Below are positions 38,801-46,509 of a DNA stretch of 46,509 nucleotides, in pieces (position 1 is the stretch's first letter; each line of letters begins with the position of its first letter). Origin of the DNA: Putridiphycobacter roseus (lineage in GTDB: Bacteria; Bacteroidota; Bacteroidia; Flavobacteriales_D; Crocinitomicaceae); assembly GCF_003234935.1 (NCBI RefSeq), contig NZ_QKSB01000005.1, positions 247,126 through 293,634 of the forward strand, in the 5' to 3' direction. The notes beneath the pieces were generated by a model. The model made no database searches. It worked only from the letters and a program-made list of their open reading frames with translations, and was not told the origin of the DNA. The translations under genes were made by a program, and so were the position numbers.

Positions 38801-39725
38801 TTTTTCTAGAATACATTAACAAAGCGACAATTATTCCAGTAATTAGGATAAAAAAGAATATGGCACCTGAATTAAATGGCAAACCGAAAGAATTTCTAAA
38901 AACTCTTTCCATTGTTCCAGCCAAGTTAATGGTAACGGGAATAATTACAGCTTGAATAATACCCAATACAGCTACCCCAATTACACCTGTAAGGATAAAA
39001 CCTAACCAAGTAGTTTCTTTGTACTTTTTAAAATAAATAACATAAGCCAATACCGGAATACACAATAAGTTCAATAAGTGAACGCCAATGGACAATCCAA
39101 CCATGAAAAAGATAAATATAATCCAGCGATTTGCATTTTTAGATTGTATTTCTTCGTCCTCTGGAAATGCTTCTTGATCAGTCAATTCAGACTCCCACTT
39201 TAGAATGGCCCAAACCACCAAAGCAGTAAAGAAAGAGGACATGGCATAAACTTCACCTTCTACCGCCGAAAACCAAAATGAATCCGTAAAAGTATACGCT
39301 AAAGCGCCAATGATACCACTTCCTAAAACAGCCCACTTTTCACCAGCCGTTAAAGCAGTTCTTTTTTCTACAGCTATAGCAGCGGGTTTGGAGAATAAAT
39401 TATCATTTGGACTTAAAATAATTCTTTTGGCGATCATGGTAATAGACCAAAACAAGAATAATATCGTAAAGGAACTACTTAGGGCAGACATTAAGTTTAC
39501 CATATATGCCGCTGATTCTGGTGCCGCAAAAACAGTAAATAGTCTTCCCAACATCATAAACAAAGGTGCTCCTGGTGGGTGACCCACCTCCAATTTGTAT
39601 GCTGTAGTAATATACTCACCACAGTCCCACAAGGAAGTTGTTCCCTCTAAGGTCAATACATAAACGAGTGTTGCTATTAAAAAAACAGCCCATCCGATAT
39701 AATTATTCAGCTTTTTGTAGTCCAT
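35865..39725 (-). CDS. DUF2723 (GT117-type) polytopic membrane protein
   Basis: This 1286-aa protein has an N-terminal half with about 14 hydrophobic segments and the DUF2723 signature (LWDCGEYITTAYK and GHPPGAPLF near residues 32-53), and a large soluble C-terminal half ending in TPR-like helices. The fold resembles the GT-C superfamily of lipid-linked sugar glycosyltransferases, in which an Asp/Glu close to the first membrane helix (here D34/E37) is catalytic. It is thought to be a protein O-glycosyltransferase in Bacteroidota, but the substrate is not visible. The polysaccharide deacetylase downstream is in the same operon. Confidence 0.82.
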   Translation of the reverse strand: MDYKKLNNYIGWAVFLIATLVYVLTLEGTTSLWDCGEYITTAYKLEVGHPPGAPLFMMLGRLFTVFAAPESAAYMVNLMSALSSSFTILFLFWSITMIAKRIILSPNDNLFSKPAAIAVEKRTALTAGEKWAVLGSGIIGALAYTFTDSFWFSAVEGEVYAMSSFFTALVVWAILKWESELTDQEAFPEDEEIQSKNANRWIIFIFFMVGLSIGVHLLNLLCIPVLAYVIYFKKYKETTWLGFILTGVIGVAVLGIIQAVIIPVTINLAGTMERVFRNSFGLPFNSGAIFFFILITGIIVALLMYSRKTNKPILNIITWSGSMLLIGYTCFAMIVIRSNANPPLDENDPENLVSLESYLKREQYGDWPILYGQYFNAKTLSRNKWGDRSDVYLRRFVVQDKSGLKDIAGFETEAEANEFAAGNKGKVVEKYYKSFDGKNQKPKYNPAQSTVFPRMYSSEDRHVRGYLSWSGATSKTKTPEFSENLSYFVNYQVNWMYWRYFMWNFSGRQSDEQGHGNARDGNWISGLNFIDKYHVGDQTLVPSIIKDNASHNKFYMLPLILGLIGFIFTMLKASRSWWLITILFLLTGVAVIIYLNQKPFEPRERDYAYAASFYAFSFWIGLSVLGLFKAYKSMDWKELSKIAMGLGVFTVILFIGGTATGIAMLYISAMIVLAFAIMVGLKSTVKSEAQLAIIATLICLPVPILMGMQGWDDHDRSGRYTAKALANNYMIGCSTNSILFTNGDNDTFPLWYLQEVEGQQTDLRVCNLSLFSTDWYTAQMKRKAYDSDPLPISFEEEEYRQNRYLDVVYVQSSNQLTMQSESLNRQGKEIMDLKMRNNPEVFANGFKNACGQLYAILAQSKLASTQPEVVISVQTFNETGTYYKFRDFVFKLMKSGNQLGLNEHQLQAVQKVLQDFNDSFDYLPLSYVMEFLHDEKNLFDNQGNKLFLLPSRGFTMPIDAEHVKLNSIVAEKDYDRIAKELRWKLPSGKNYITKAEIMVLNIISNFNWERDLYFAGAASPSTYLGLQKYFFNEGLVYKLVPLEINKNRNPNSFGEVNKDVAYENIMNKYIWGNMEKEGVLVDYYTKRGVSNYKIQFSVLADAYAEDYDLASRKLEFFANIDGDSASTEMKKLELIQAETKEKIVSLFNRALEVMPNNKVPYGRLIPYYVSGYLSVGANAEGEALAAEAMRVYEEELDYYLDVDAEFSKSMLEDASNVLRSMLTIYQTVSVVYSNSSDELKTNVENAVQKYMMAFEAKKNEYRKADALNAYNRSVGGLINQFTSQQP

Positions 39726-39861
39726 AAGAATTTATGTTATGGTTGCGAATTTAAAAATATAATTCGGGAATTTATATTAAATATTCCTAATTTGATTTAT
39801 CAATCTGCATTTTAGCTGGATAAAAAGAATAAAATAGGGTGATAAAGCCATTTTTAAAAAT

Positions 39862-39894
39862 AAAAAAGCCCCTTTAACATGGTTAAAGAGGCTT
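39862..39894 (-). terminator. Terminator after the 39923 gene
   Basis: On the minus strand a stem AAGCC/GGCTT plus CTTTAAC/GTTAAAG with one mismatch and a 3-nt loop, followed by six T. Confidence 0.75.
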
Positions 39895-39922
39895 GCCATT
39901 TTATAAATGAAAAAAATTGTTT

Positions 39923-40498
39923 TTAACGCATTCTACCTTTTTTACCGTTGGCCATTTGGGCCATTCGCATTTGGTTTTTAGAAGTAGACCTACCAATTTG
40001 CTTACGCATGTCTTTGATATATTCCGTTAACATTCCTTTATCGTCTAGTTTTTTAGCCTCGGTCAACATCAATTCCGCTTCCTTTCTTCTACCTGACCCC
40101 ATGCAAATTGCCGCTAAATTTAATTTAGCCATTGCCTGATCGTGACGTTGCTTTAACCCAATATTTAAGGCCTTTCTAAAGAACGACTCTGATTCAGACA
40201 TTTTAGCTTTATTACCTCCAGCTAAACCGGATAAATAATAATAGTAAGCCCTTTGCCCCTTCACCAAATATTGTGGTTGCTTAATTCTACTTAAATACTT
40301 TAATGCTTTTTCTTGATTTTGCAGACGCATTTGGTTAAATGCCAATAAAATCCATTCGTTTCTAAAAATGGTTAATACAATAACTGCAGTCACAAAAATC
40401 ATACTTATCCCCCAACCCCAAGAACCAACTGCAAATAAGTAAATGGTGTATGCAAAAGATGCTAATGATAATAATATTTTAACGAGTAATCCAATCAT
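39923..40498 (-). CDS. Small membrane protein with TPR-like tail
   Basis: This 191-aa protein has two predicted membrane helices at the N-terminus (about 5-23 and 26-44) and a helical C-terminal part (about 50-165) with TPR-like pattern (YYYYLSGLAGGNKAKMSE, AMAKLNLAAI). The end is very basic (GKKGRMR). It has no named family that I can recognise. It starts 8 bp after the RidA-family gene and shares its promoter. Confidence 0.7.
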   Translation of the reverse strand: MIGLLVKILLSLASFAYTIYLFAVGSWGWGISMIFVTAVIVLTIFRNEWILLAFNQMRLQNQEKALKYLSRIKQPQYLVKGQRAYYYYLSGLAGGNKAKMSESESFFRKALNIGLKQRHDQAMAKLNLAAICMGSGRRKEAELMLTEAKKLDDKGMLTEYIKDMRKQIGRSTSKNQMRMAQMANGKKGRMR

Positions 40499-40506
40499 AA
40501 TTTATT

Positions 40507-40941
40507 TTAATCTATTGTTGCTATACATTTTAATTCAATGGCTATTGGGGTAGGTAGACAGTTGATTTCTACCGTTGTTCTACAAGGCTGATTGTCCTTG
40601 AAGTACTCCGCATAAACCTTATTGTAAACCGCAAAATCTCGCTTCATGTTTACTAGAAAAACAGTTACATCCACTAAATTTGCCCATGAAGAACCTGAAG
40701 CTTCCAATACGGCATTTACATTATCGAAAACGGAACGACATTGTTTTTCAAAATCAAATTCCAAAAAGTTTCCATTATGGTCTAATTTTAACCCAGGCAC
40801 GTCAGAATCATTTTCATTCGACTTGGCCACTCTAGGACCAACACCTGATAAAAATAGCAAATTACCTACCTTTCTTGCATGTGGGTATAAACCAACAGGC
40901 TTAGGCGCATTACTTGCATTAATTTTATTTGTGCTTTCCAT
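40507..40941 (-). CDS. RidA/YjgF family protein
   Basis: This is a 144-aa protein with start at 40941. It has the RidA/YER057c/UK114 fold: GLYPHARKVGNLLFLSG near residue 17, VFDNVNAVLEASGSSWANLVDVT in the middle, and NQPCRTTVEINCLP with the substrate-binding Arg. RidA proteins deaminate reactive enamines/imines and protect PLP enzymes. The longer frame from 40962 is rejected because the TATATTTG box (40956-40949) is inside it. It could be an aminomuconate deaminase, linking it to kynU, but this is only a guess. Confidence 0.85.
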   Translation of the reverse strand: MESTNKINASNAPKPVGLYPHARKVGNLLFLSGVGPRVAKSNENDSDVPGLKLDHNGNFLEFDFEKQCRSVFDNVNAVLEASGSSWANLVDVTVFLVNMKRDFAVYNKVYAEYFKDNQPCRTTVEINCLPTPIAIELKCIATID

Positions 40942-40948
40942 ATTGCCG

Positions 40949-40956
40949 CAAATATA
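40949..40956 (-). promoter_or_regulatory. -7 box of the RidA gene
   Basis: TATATTTG on the minus strand, 7 bp before the ATG at 40941, matches TAnnTTTG; the message would be almost leaderless. Confidence 0.55.
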
Positions 40957-41024
40957 ATACATTGCTAAATAATATTTGTACTTTTAAGCCGTATTCTAAT
41001 CAATGTAACCTAAAATAAAGTTAA

Positions 41025-41453
41025 ATGACCAAGATTCATATTGCTATTAATGTCCTTAGTGGAATAGCCCTGTTAATTGCTCTTTATTATGGGATTCAAA
41101 TTTTTAACGCTGGAGATAATTATTTGATTACTCATTTAAACGAATTTGATCACCAAAATTATAGTCCAATAGAAGATATCCCTGTTTTAACCGCTAAAGG
41201 AGTTATTATTTCAGGTGTTTTTCTTTCTATTGCACTGATTCTACAAATAATTACTTTTGTGAAAAACACCATCAATAGAAAAAAAATTCTTTTTGTATTT
41301 TTATTCGCGATCTATGGTATTTTACTCGCATTTTCATTTTTTGTAATGCTCGACTTGGAACACCGAGATTTTCAAACTTTTGGTATGATATGGGTTGTAT
41401 TAAGCATCCTTTTAATTTTTGGAAATACAGTGGCTGTTTTTATTCGAAAATGA
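41025..41453 (+). CDS. Four-helix membrane protein, unknown
   Basis: This 142-aa protein has four predicted membrane helices (about 6-26, 60-80, 86-107, 116-139) separated by short charged loops. No motif or family recognised. It is a single gene divergent from the RidA gene. The 216-bp stretch that follows (41454-41669) shows no further feature. Confidence 0.6.
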   Translation: MTKIHIAINVLSGIALLIALYYGIQIFNAGDNYLITHLNEFDHQNYSPIEDIPVLTAKGVIISGVFLSIALILQIITFVKNTINRKKILFVFLFAIYGILLAFSFFVMLDLEHRDFQTFGMIWVVLSILLIFGNTVAVFIRK

Positions 41454-41669
41454 ATTACTATTTTAAAGAAATTGGTTCAAGATAGTGCCCTATCATTTGT
41501 TGTAAATTAACCGCTTTAGGCAAGCTAATAACGGCATTGTATGCAAAGTTATTTATTGAAATAAATTAAATAAATCCAACTCCCCTTACCAATAGAGGTT
41601 AACCTATAATTTCTTTAGAAATTCATTTGCGTTTATAGCAATATAAATCCAAAAAAATCCATTACAGAA

Positions 41670-42506
41670 TTACATTCCCATTCCTATATTTCCCATTTCC
41701 TTCATTTGAATGCGTTTGTTCTGATCGTCCTCGCCAACATACTGCATGTATTCTGCCGCATGAAATTTATCCACTTTGTGCACTAAAAAATAACTGTAAG
41801 CATAATCAGCCGGAGAAAGAAAACCTTTCTTTAACGCAAGCAAAAGAGCTTTGTCAATTTTTTTCCAATCAGCCACAGTAGTTCTTTGCAAATAATTTAG
41901 CATTACCGCATTTGTTTCCATAAAATCTGGGTATCCATTTTCTATTAAAAAAGTGATGAAAAGGTTTTTATTCACCAGCATATTTCTTTCATATAAATTT
42001 TTATTTTGACTTAAAATAGCTTCATCTACTTCAAATTTCACCACCGAGTCAATATAGTATTCCCAATAGGCGTCAACGGAATCTATATAAGCTATTTTCA
42101 GAACCAACTCTTCATTTAACTTTTTTAATTTTATCTTACGCTCTACCGCCTTAATCTCTTTCAATTGCTTTTCGGAAAGAAAAACAAAGTTGGGCTCATC
42201 ATTAATTTCGGCTGAAATATCATGCCCGTCATTATTAATTTTACTTGCGTCTAACAATATATCGTAAGCAATCAATTCATGTCCAATTTCAGCCTCAGAA
42301 AGTGCCCAATAAAACAAGTCAATCGACTTATATAAATCAGCAAATTCATTACGGGTTGCTTTAAAAATCACACTGGCTTCTTCGTAACGCTCAGCTACCA
42401 TCATTTTATTAGCTAAAGACATTAAATTATTGTAACTAGTATGGTCTTGTGCATGTACCGAATTGGTAAAAAATAAAACACAGATAATAAATTTAATATT
42501 TTTCAT
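41670..42506 (-). CDS. Exported helical protein, unknown
   Basis: This 278-aa protein has a signal peptide (about 1-20, ending VHAQ). The mature protein is helical, with a TPR-like start (NLMSLANKMMVAERYEEAS) and a charged middle (IKAVERKIKLKKLNEE). No family recognised. It is a periplasmic or surface protein with unknown role; no operon partner is close. Confidence 0.6.
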   Translation of the reverse strand: MKNIKFIICVLFFTNSVHAQDHTSYNNLMSLANKMMVAERYEEASVIFKATRNEFADLYKSIDLFYWALSEAEIGHELIAYDILLDASKINNDGHDISAEINDEPNFVFLSEKQLKEIKAVERKIKLKKLNEELVLKIAYIDSVDAYWEYYIDSVVKFEVDEAILSQNKNLYERNMLVNKNLFITFLIENGYPDFMETNAVMLNYLQRTTVADWKKIDKALLLALKKGFLSPADYAYSYFLVHKVDKFHAAEYMQYVGEDDQNKRIQMKEMGNIGMGM

Positions 42507-42619
42507 AAGCTATTTTTTTTACAGGGCTGTTGCACTGTTTTTGAACCATTTTTAAATTAAGTATTCCACAAGCTAAAACACTTAATTAATACTTTTTTCT
42601 CTACTACCCTTAACATTAA

Positions 42620-43168
42620 TCATTCCACATCATAAACATAGTCAAAAGTACCGTCTGTAATTGTATAATTTACGGGATCAGTACTAGCGTCTCCTTCCGA
42701 AGTTTTAAACTCAAAAGTTCCTTTAACTCTTTTCACTTCCGTATCCACAAAAGAGATATTAATTGTTCCAGAAATTGTATTTTCTAAAATAAAACTACTT
42801 TCATCATTGGTATTATCAATCAGGTCAACATGAGTGTCTTCACCATCCGTTTTGGCACTTACAACATAAGTTCCAACCACTAAGTCGCTTCTTTTTAGCC
42901 ACATTTGTATAGTAATACCATCAAAAGCAGTATTTTTTCCTTGTAACAATATGTATTCCTCCTCTGGATAATAGCTGTAAATTGTAGTTGTACTCGCTTC
43001 ATTTGTCCCAAAAGTATTGTTGAACTCATATAAAACATCATTTATTTTTAAAGTCATAGCGTACGCAATAACTTCTTCTGCCTCCACCTCATCTTTTTTA
43101 CAAGCAGTAAACAAGGTAATGCCAGCTACAATTAATAACGTTGTTTTTTTTAAGCGACTAGCAAACAT
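42620..43168 (-). CDS. Putative lipoprotein, unknown
   Basis: This 182-aa protein has a leader MFASRLKKTTLLIVAG and lipobox FTAC (Cys about 23) followed by KKDE. The mature part is acidic and rich in Thr and beta strands (TISGTINISFVDTEVKRVKG, GTFEFK), typical of small Bacteroidota outer-membrane lipoproteins. Monocistronic. Confidence 0.68.
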   Translation of the reverse strand: MFASRLKKTTLLIVAGITLFTACKKDEVEAEEVIAYAMTLKINDVLYEFNNTFGTNEASTTTIYSYYPEEEYILLQGKNTAFDGITIQMWLKRSDLVVGTYVVSAKTDGEDTHVDLIDNTNDESSFILENTISGTINISFVDTEVKRVKGTFEFKTSEGDASTDPVNYTITDGTFDYVYDVE

Positions 43169-43332
43169 AATATTAGAATTAATCTGGCAAGGTAATAAAT
43201 TAATTTTTTAATTGAATGGGTCACTTGATATTTTTCAATTAAATCAACAAAGCCTACCGTTAAGGTGTAGACACTTTTATGGCATAACATTTGCAACTTC
43301 TAACTTTAAGTATTCACAAATAATTAAAGCAT

Positions 43333-44007
43333 ATGATTGAAAAGAAAAACCCCAAAGCAGACTTAGAGAGAAAAAGATTCGCTTTTTTTCAGATTGGTTT
43401 AATTTTAGCAAGTGCTATTTGTTTAGCAGCTTTTGAATATATCACACCAGTGTTTACTGACACAAATAAAATGGCTTGGGAACAAGACACTGTTTTCACT
43501 TATCCAGAGATTCCTAAAGAAATGGTTTATGCAGCCAAGCAAAAGGTATTACCTAAACAAAAAATAGTGAACGAAGTTAAATTGGTAGTGAAACTCCCAC
43601 TTAAAACAGTTGCCACACCATTAATTGACCACAAAATTGACTTAAATTTTGATGGACTACTCGATTTATTAGGTGACACAACGCCAGGGTTTGTCCCACC
43701 AAATGTAGGTGCAATTGACACGCCTGATGTAATGCCAAAATTTCCTGGAGATATGGGTTCGTGGATTGCAAAAAACATTCGATTGCCTGAAGGCGTATTT
43801 CCAACTTCAGGAACCATTATTGTCAATTTTGTAGTGGATAAACAAGGCAATATTTCTGATGTTGTCATTGGAAAAGGATTAGACTCTGAACACGATAGAG
43901 CAGCTTTAATGGTGGTTAAAAAAATGCCTAAATGGCAACCGGGCGAACAAATGGGAAAACCAGTTGCTGTTAATTATAATTTGCCAATACGTATCACAAA
44001 CAGGTAG
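43333..44007 (+). CDS. TonB-family energy transducer (second)
   Basis: This 224-aa protein has one N-terminal membrane helix (about 17-35) after a basic cytoplasmic end, a Pro/Lys linker and a complete C-terminal TonB domain (145-224): TIIVNFVVDKQGNISDVVIGKG and KKMPKWQPGEQMGKPV, a very well conserved Bacteroidota TonB pattern. It transmits proton-motive force to outer-membrane receptors. It lies far from the exbB/exbD operon, so it may use those subunits in trans. Confidence 0.9.
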   Translation: MIEKKNPKADLERKRFAFFQIGLILASAICLAAFEYITPVFTDTNKMAWEQDTVFTYPEIPKEMVYAAKQKVLPKQKIVNEVKLVVKLPLKTVATPLIDHKIDLNFDGLLDLLGDTTPGFVPPNVGAIDTPDVMPKFPGDMGSWIAKNIRLPEGVFPTSGTIIVNFVVDKQGNISDVVIGKGLDSEHDRAALMVVKKMPKWQPGEQMGKPVAVNYNLPIRITNR

Positions 44008-44020
44008 GTATTGGATAATG

Positions 44021-44072
44021 AAACACCAACATTTTTTGATTGGTCATCCTACTTAGATGTTGGTGTTTTTTT
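44021..44072. terminator. Terminator between tonB and anmK
   Basis: Twelve-bp stem (AAACACCAACAT/ATGTTGGTGTTT, 24-nt loop) followed by seven T in the plus direction, between convergent genes; its end overlaps the anmK stop. Confidence 0.7.
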
Positions 44073-45117
44073 AACTTACCAAAATACCACTCACGGAATC
44101 CTTGCTCGCTCCAGTAACCGATTGCAGCACATTTACTTTTCCATGAACTTTTAAATAACCCAAGAAAGCAAAAATCAAGGCTTCCTTAAATTCTATAATT
44201 TCCTTTGTTGGTATTACAATTTCTTGTCGAACTTCGGCCTTTATCTGTTCCATTAAAAAGACATTATAGACTCCTCCACCGCTGACCAAAACTTTTCCAT
44301 TTCCTAATTCACTTAAAACATTGGCAATTTGTATGGCAATGTGTTGCACCATGGTCCTTAATTTATCAGGGATAGAAATATTTTCATTTTGTAAAAGCGG
44401 TAATACATTGGCATTAAACCATTCTAAACCCAAAGATTTTGGGCCTGCTGCTTGATAAAATTCCAGCTCATTTAATTGCATTAATAATGCTCGATTGACT
44501 TCTCCTGATTTTGCAATCATTCCACCATCATCATAAGGCAAATTCAATTGATTGGTTAAATAAGAAAACGCCATGTTAACTGGACAAATATCAAAGGCCA
44601 ATCGCTTTGATTCAGACTGAAAAGATAAATTAGCAATCCCTCCAAAATTAATACAAGCCACATATTGCTGAAATAAATGTAAATCACCAATTGGAACCAG
44701 TGGCGCCCCTTGGCCTCCCAATGCTACATCTTGACTTCTAAAATCGTAAATGACAGGAATATTGGTTTGAGCAAACAATTGATTTCCGCAACCTATTTGC
44801 AAAGTAAAACCATTTTCGGGTTGGTGAAAAACCGTATGACCATGAGAAGCAATATAGTCTATTTCCAAATCGAATTTTTGTTGAAAGGTCAACACTTTTT
44901 CTCCAAAATATCGGCCCAATTCAACATCTAAACGCAATAAATCTTCACTGGATAAATCGACCGCTTTTTTGAGATTTTCGGCCAATAAATTAGGGTAAGG
45001 AATGGTTTCACTTTCAAGGATGCTAAAATTATATTGATCATCACTGACTTCAAATTTTACCAAACACAAATCCAAACCATCAAGTGAAGTCCCTGACATG
45101 AGTCCTAAAATATTCAT
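44071..45117 (-). CDS. anmK: Anhydro-N-acetylmuramic acid kinase
   Basis: This 348-aa kinase of cell-wall recycling hydrates and phosphorylates 1,6-anhydroMurNAc to MurNAc-6-phosphate. It has the AnmK N-terminal ATP motif MSGTSLDGLD (residues 7-16), SHGHTVFHQP, CINFGGIANLSF, FDICPVNM and the late VSGGGVYNVFL. Length fits (about 350-380). No other recycling gene is adjacent. Its 3' end abuts the terminator at 44021-44072. Confidence 0.95.
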   Translation of the reverse strand: MNILGLMSGTSLDGLDLCLVKFEVSDDQYNFSILESETIPYPNLLAENLKKAVDLSSEDLLRLDVELGRYFGEKVLTFQQKFDLEIDYIASHGHTVFHQPENGFTLQIGCGNQLFAQTNIPVIYDFRSQDVALGGQGAPLVPIGDLHLFQQYVACINFGGIANLSFQSESKRLAFDICPVNMAFSYLTNQLNLPYDDGGMIAKSGEVNRALLMQLNELEFYQAAGPKSLGLEWFNANVLPLLQNENISIPDKLRTMVQHIAIQIANVLSELGNGKVLVSGGGVYNVFLMEQIKAEVRQEIVIPTKEIIEFKEALIFAFLGYLKVHGKVNVLQSVTGASKDSVSGILVS

Positions 45118-45227
45118 TTCTTTCTATTAATGAATGCTAAATATAATTCAATAATCAAGGTTTCAAAATAGAAATTCATAGATAAAAGGATAATATTTTA
45201 TATTTAGTACCGATAAATTTTTGATTT

Positions 45228-45259
45228 TTTGCAATAAATCAATAAAAGCACTATTTTTG
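45228..45259 (+). promoter_or_regulatory. Bacteroidota-type promoter of the acyl-CoA dehydrogenase
   Basis: TTTG (45228-45231) is followed after 20 bp by TATTTTTG (45252-45259), a full match to the expected -33/-7 pair, 22 bp upstream of the ATG. Confidence 0.75.
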
Positions 45260-45281
45260 TGAGTTCATAAATTGAAATAGC

Positions 45282-46421
45282 ATGGACTTTAAATTAACCG
45301 AAGAGCAATTAGCAGTAAGAGATGCAGCAAGAGATTTTGCAAATAATGTATTATTACCAGAAGTAACAGATAGAGATAAGCATGCTAGGTTTCCGACAGA
45401 AGAAGTAAAACAATTAGGAGAACTAGGATTCTTAGGTATGATGGTCGATCCGAAATATGATGGAGGCGGTATGGACACTGTTTCTTATGTTTTGGCTATG
45501 GAAGAAATTTCAAAAGTAGATGCCTCCACTGCAGTGGTCATGTCAGTATGTAACTCATTAGTTGCATGGGGATTTGAAAGATTTGGTTCGGAAGATCAAA
45601 AAGAAAAATATTTAAAACCTTTAGCAGGTGGTAAAATTACGGGTGCATTTTGTTTATCAGAGCCAGAAGCTGGTTCGGATGCAACATCACAAACGACAAC
45701 TGCCATTGATATGGGTGACCATTATTTATTGAATGGTACAAAAAACTGGATTACCAATGGTGGTACAGCAGGAGTATACATTGTAATGGCTCAAACAGAC
45801 CGCGAAAAAGGTCACAGAGGAATTAACGCCTTGATTTTAGAACCAGGAATGGAAGGTTTTATCGTTGGAGAAAAAGAAGATAAAATGGGTATTAGAGGTT
45901 CTGATACACACACTTTATTATTCAATGATGTAAAAGTGCCAAAAGCAAACAGAATTGGTGAAGAAGGATTTGGATTTAAATTTGCCATGCAAACATTGGG
46001 TGGTGGTAGAATTGGAATTGCTTCTCAAGCCTTAGGAATAGCTTCTGGCGCATTAGAATTAGCGATTAAATATTCAAAAGAAAGAAAAACTTTTGGAAAA
46101 GAAATATACAAGCACCAAGCCATTGCATTTAAATTGGCTGATATGGCAACCAAAGTAGAAGCTGCAAGAGTAATGTGTTTAAAAGCCGCTACTTTAAAAG
46201 ACCAAGGTAAAGACTTTGAATTGGCAGCCTCAATGGCAAAATTATATGCTTCTACCATTGCACAAGAAGTTACTTCTGAAGCGGTTCAAATTCACGGTGG
46301 ATATGGTTACGTTAGAGAATACCATGTAGAGAGAATGATGAGAGATGCTAAAATCACTCAGATTTATGAAGGCACTTCTGAAATTCAAAAAATTGTAATT
46401 TCAAGAGCGATTTTGAAATAA
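45282..46421 (+). CDS. Acyl-CoA dehydrogenase
   Basis: This 379-aa FAD enzyme performs the first step of beta-oxidation. Features: CLSEPEAGSDA (FAD contact, near 124-134), WITNGG (about 156-161), RIGIASQALGIA, QIHGGYGYVREY (about 336-347) and the catalytic glutamate E363 in IYEGTSEIQ. The Glu position is that of short- and medium-chain enzymes, so a butyryl-CoA-like role is likely, but chain-length preference is not certain. It has a strong promoter of its own. The downstream partner, if any, is outside the window. Confidence 0.94.
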   Translation: MDFKLTEEQLAVRDAARDFANNVLLPEVTDRDKHARFPTEEVKQLGELGFLGMMVDPKYDGGGMDTVSYVLAMEEISKVDASTAVVMSVCNSLVAWGFERFGSEDQKEKYLKPLAGGKITGAFCLSEPEAGSDATSQTTTAIDMGDHYLLNGTKNWITNGGTAGVYIVMAQTDREKGHRGINALILEPGMEGFIVGEKEDKMGIRGSDTHTLLFNDVKVPKANRIGEEGFGFKFAMQTLGGGRIGIASQALGIASGALELAIKYSKERKTFGKEIYKHQAIAFKLADMATKVEAARVMCLKAATLKDQGKDFELAASMAKLYASTIAQEVTSEAVQIHGGYGYVREYHVERMMRDAKITQIYEGTSEIQKIVISRAILK

Positions 46422-46493
46422 GTATTATCATCTGTCTAGTCCTAAATAATCGATACAGATTATTAAAGGATTAAATTTATTAATTAAAGCTGA

Positions 46494-46509
46494 ACAATGA
46501 TATCATTGT
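46494..46509. repeat. 16-bp palindrome at the window edge
   Basis: ACAATGATATCATTGT is a perfect palindrome and ends exactly at the last base, so the complete structure is not visible. It could be the start of a hairpin or an operator, or chance. Confidence 0.3.

Noticed and set aside
40942..40962. Upstream start of the RidA-family gene
   Set aside because: The TATATTTG box falls inside this stretch; RidA homologues begin near the later Met.

Overview
The window looks like a chromosomal segment of an AT-rich member of the Bacteroidota, most likely a flavobacterium-like aquatic species (inference). Support comes from several directions: promoter boxes of the Bacteroidota type (TAnnTTTG, sometimes with an upstream TTTG), two secreted proteins with C-terminal sorting domains of the type IX secretion kind, a DUF5723/lipoprotein pair, a large DUF2723 membrane protein, an NhaD Na+/H+ antiporter, and many short-leader lipoproteins. 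Most of the window is housekeeping or envelope-related sequence.

Layout. 1-300: a tRNA-Val gene (minus strand) followed by a 102-bp tandem repeat that copies the tRNA 3' end plus its terminator. 436-6248 (minus): a probable operon of amino-acid dehydrogenase, nhaD, exbB, exbD, a TonB-like gene and folC, linking amino-acid oxidation, sodium/proton cycling and outer-membrane energisation. 6388-8733 (minus): kynureninase, a small membrane protein and an outer-membrane-type protein. 8803-16133: a DUF2911 lipoprotein, an RDD membrane protein, an unknown acidic protein, a lipoprotein, a QueD/PTPS enzyme, a YD-repeat-like exported protein, and the DUF5723/lipoprotein pair. 16233-17570: two base-excision DNA repair enzymes (AlkD-like, uracil-DNA glycosylase), convergent and overlapping.

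17788-25131: a complete type II-C CRISPR-Cas system. On the minus strand, cas9 (1382 aa), cas1 and cas2 run toward the array. The array has 19 intact, apparently identical 50-bp repeats at an exact 80-bp period, 19 spacers of 30 bp, and a half repeat at the cas-distal end. A tracrRNA gene lies upstream of cas9 on the plus strand; its 18-nt anti-repeat pairs perfectly with the 5' part of the repeat. That pairing, and a strong hairpin with a T-run after the last repeat, show that the array is read on the plus strand, towards the cas genes. The repeat itself carries a near-consensus -7 box, and the half repeat keeps exactly that part. This suggests repeat-internal promoters and a polarity in which the oldest end is transcriptionally upstream. 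This is the most interesting part of the window.

25271-46421: a DEDD-type 3'-5' exonuclease next to the tracrRNA, a TPR/LuxR-type regulator, a gamma-carbonic anhydrase homologue, two secreted proteins with C-terminal sorting domains, a flavin-reductase-like protein with a DUF3127 protein whose C-terminus imitates the SSB tip, a polysaccharide deacetylase, the DUF2723 protein, a RidA-family protein, small membrane proteins and lipoproteins, a second TonB, anhydro-MurNAc kinase and an acyl-CoA dehydrogenase. All calls are from reading the sequence; no database search was possible.
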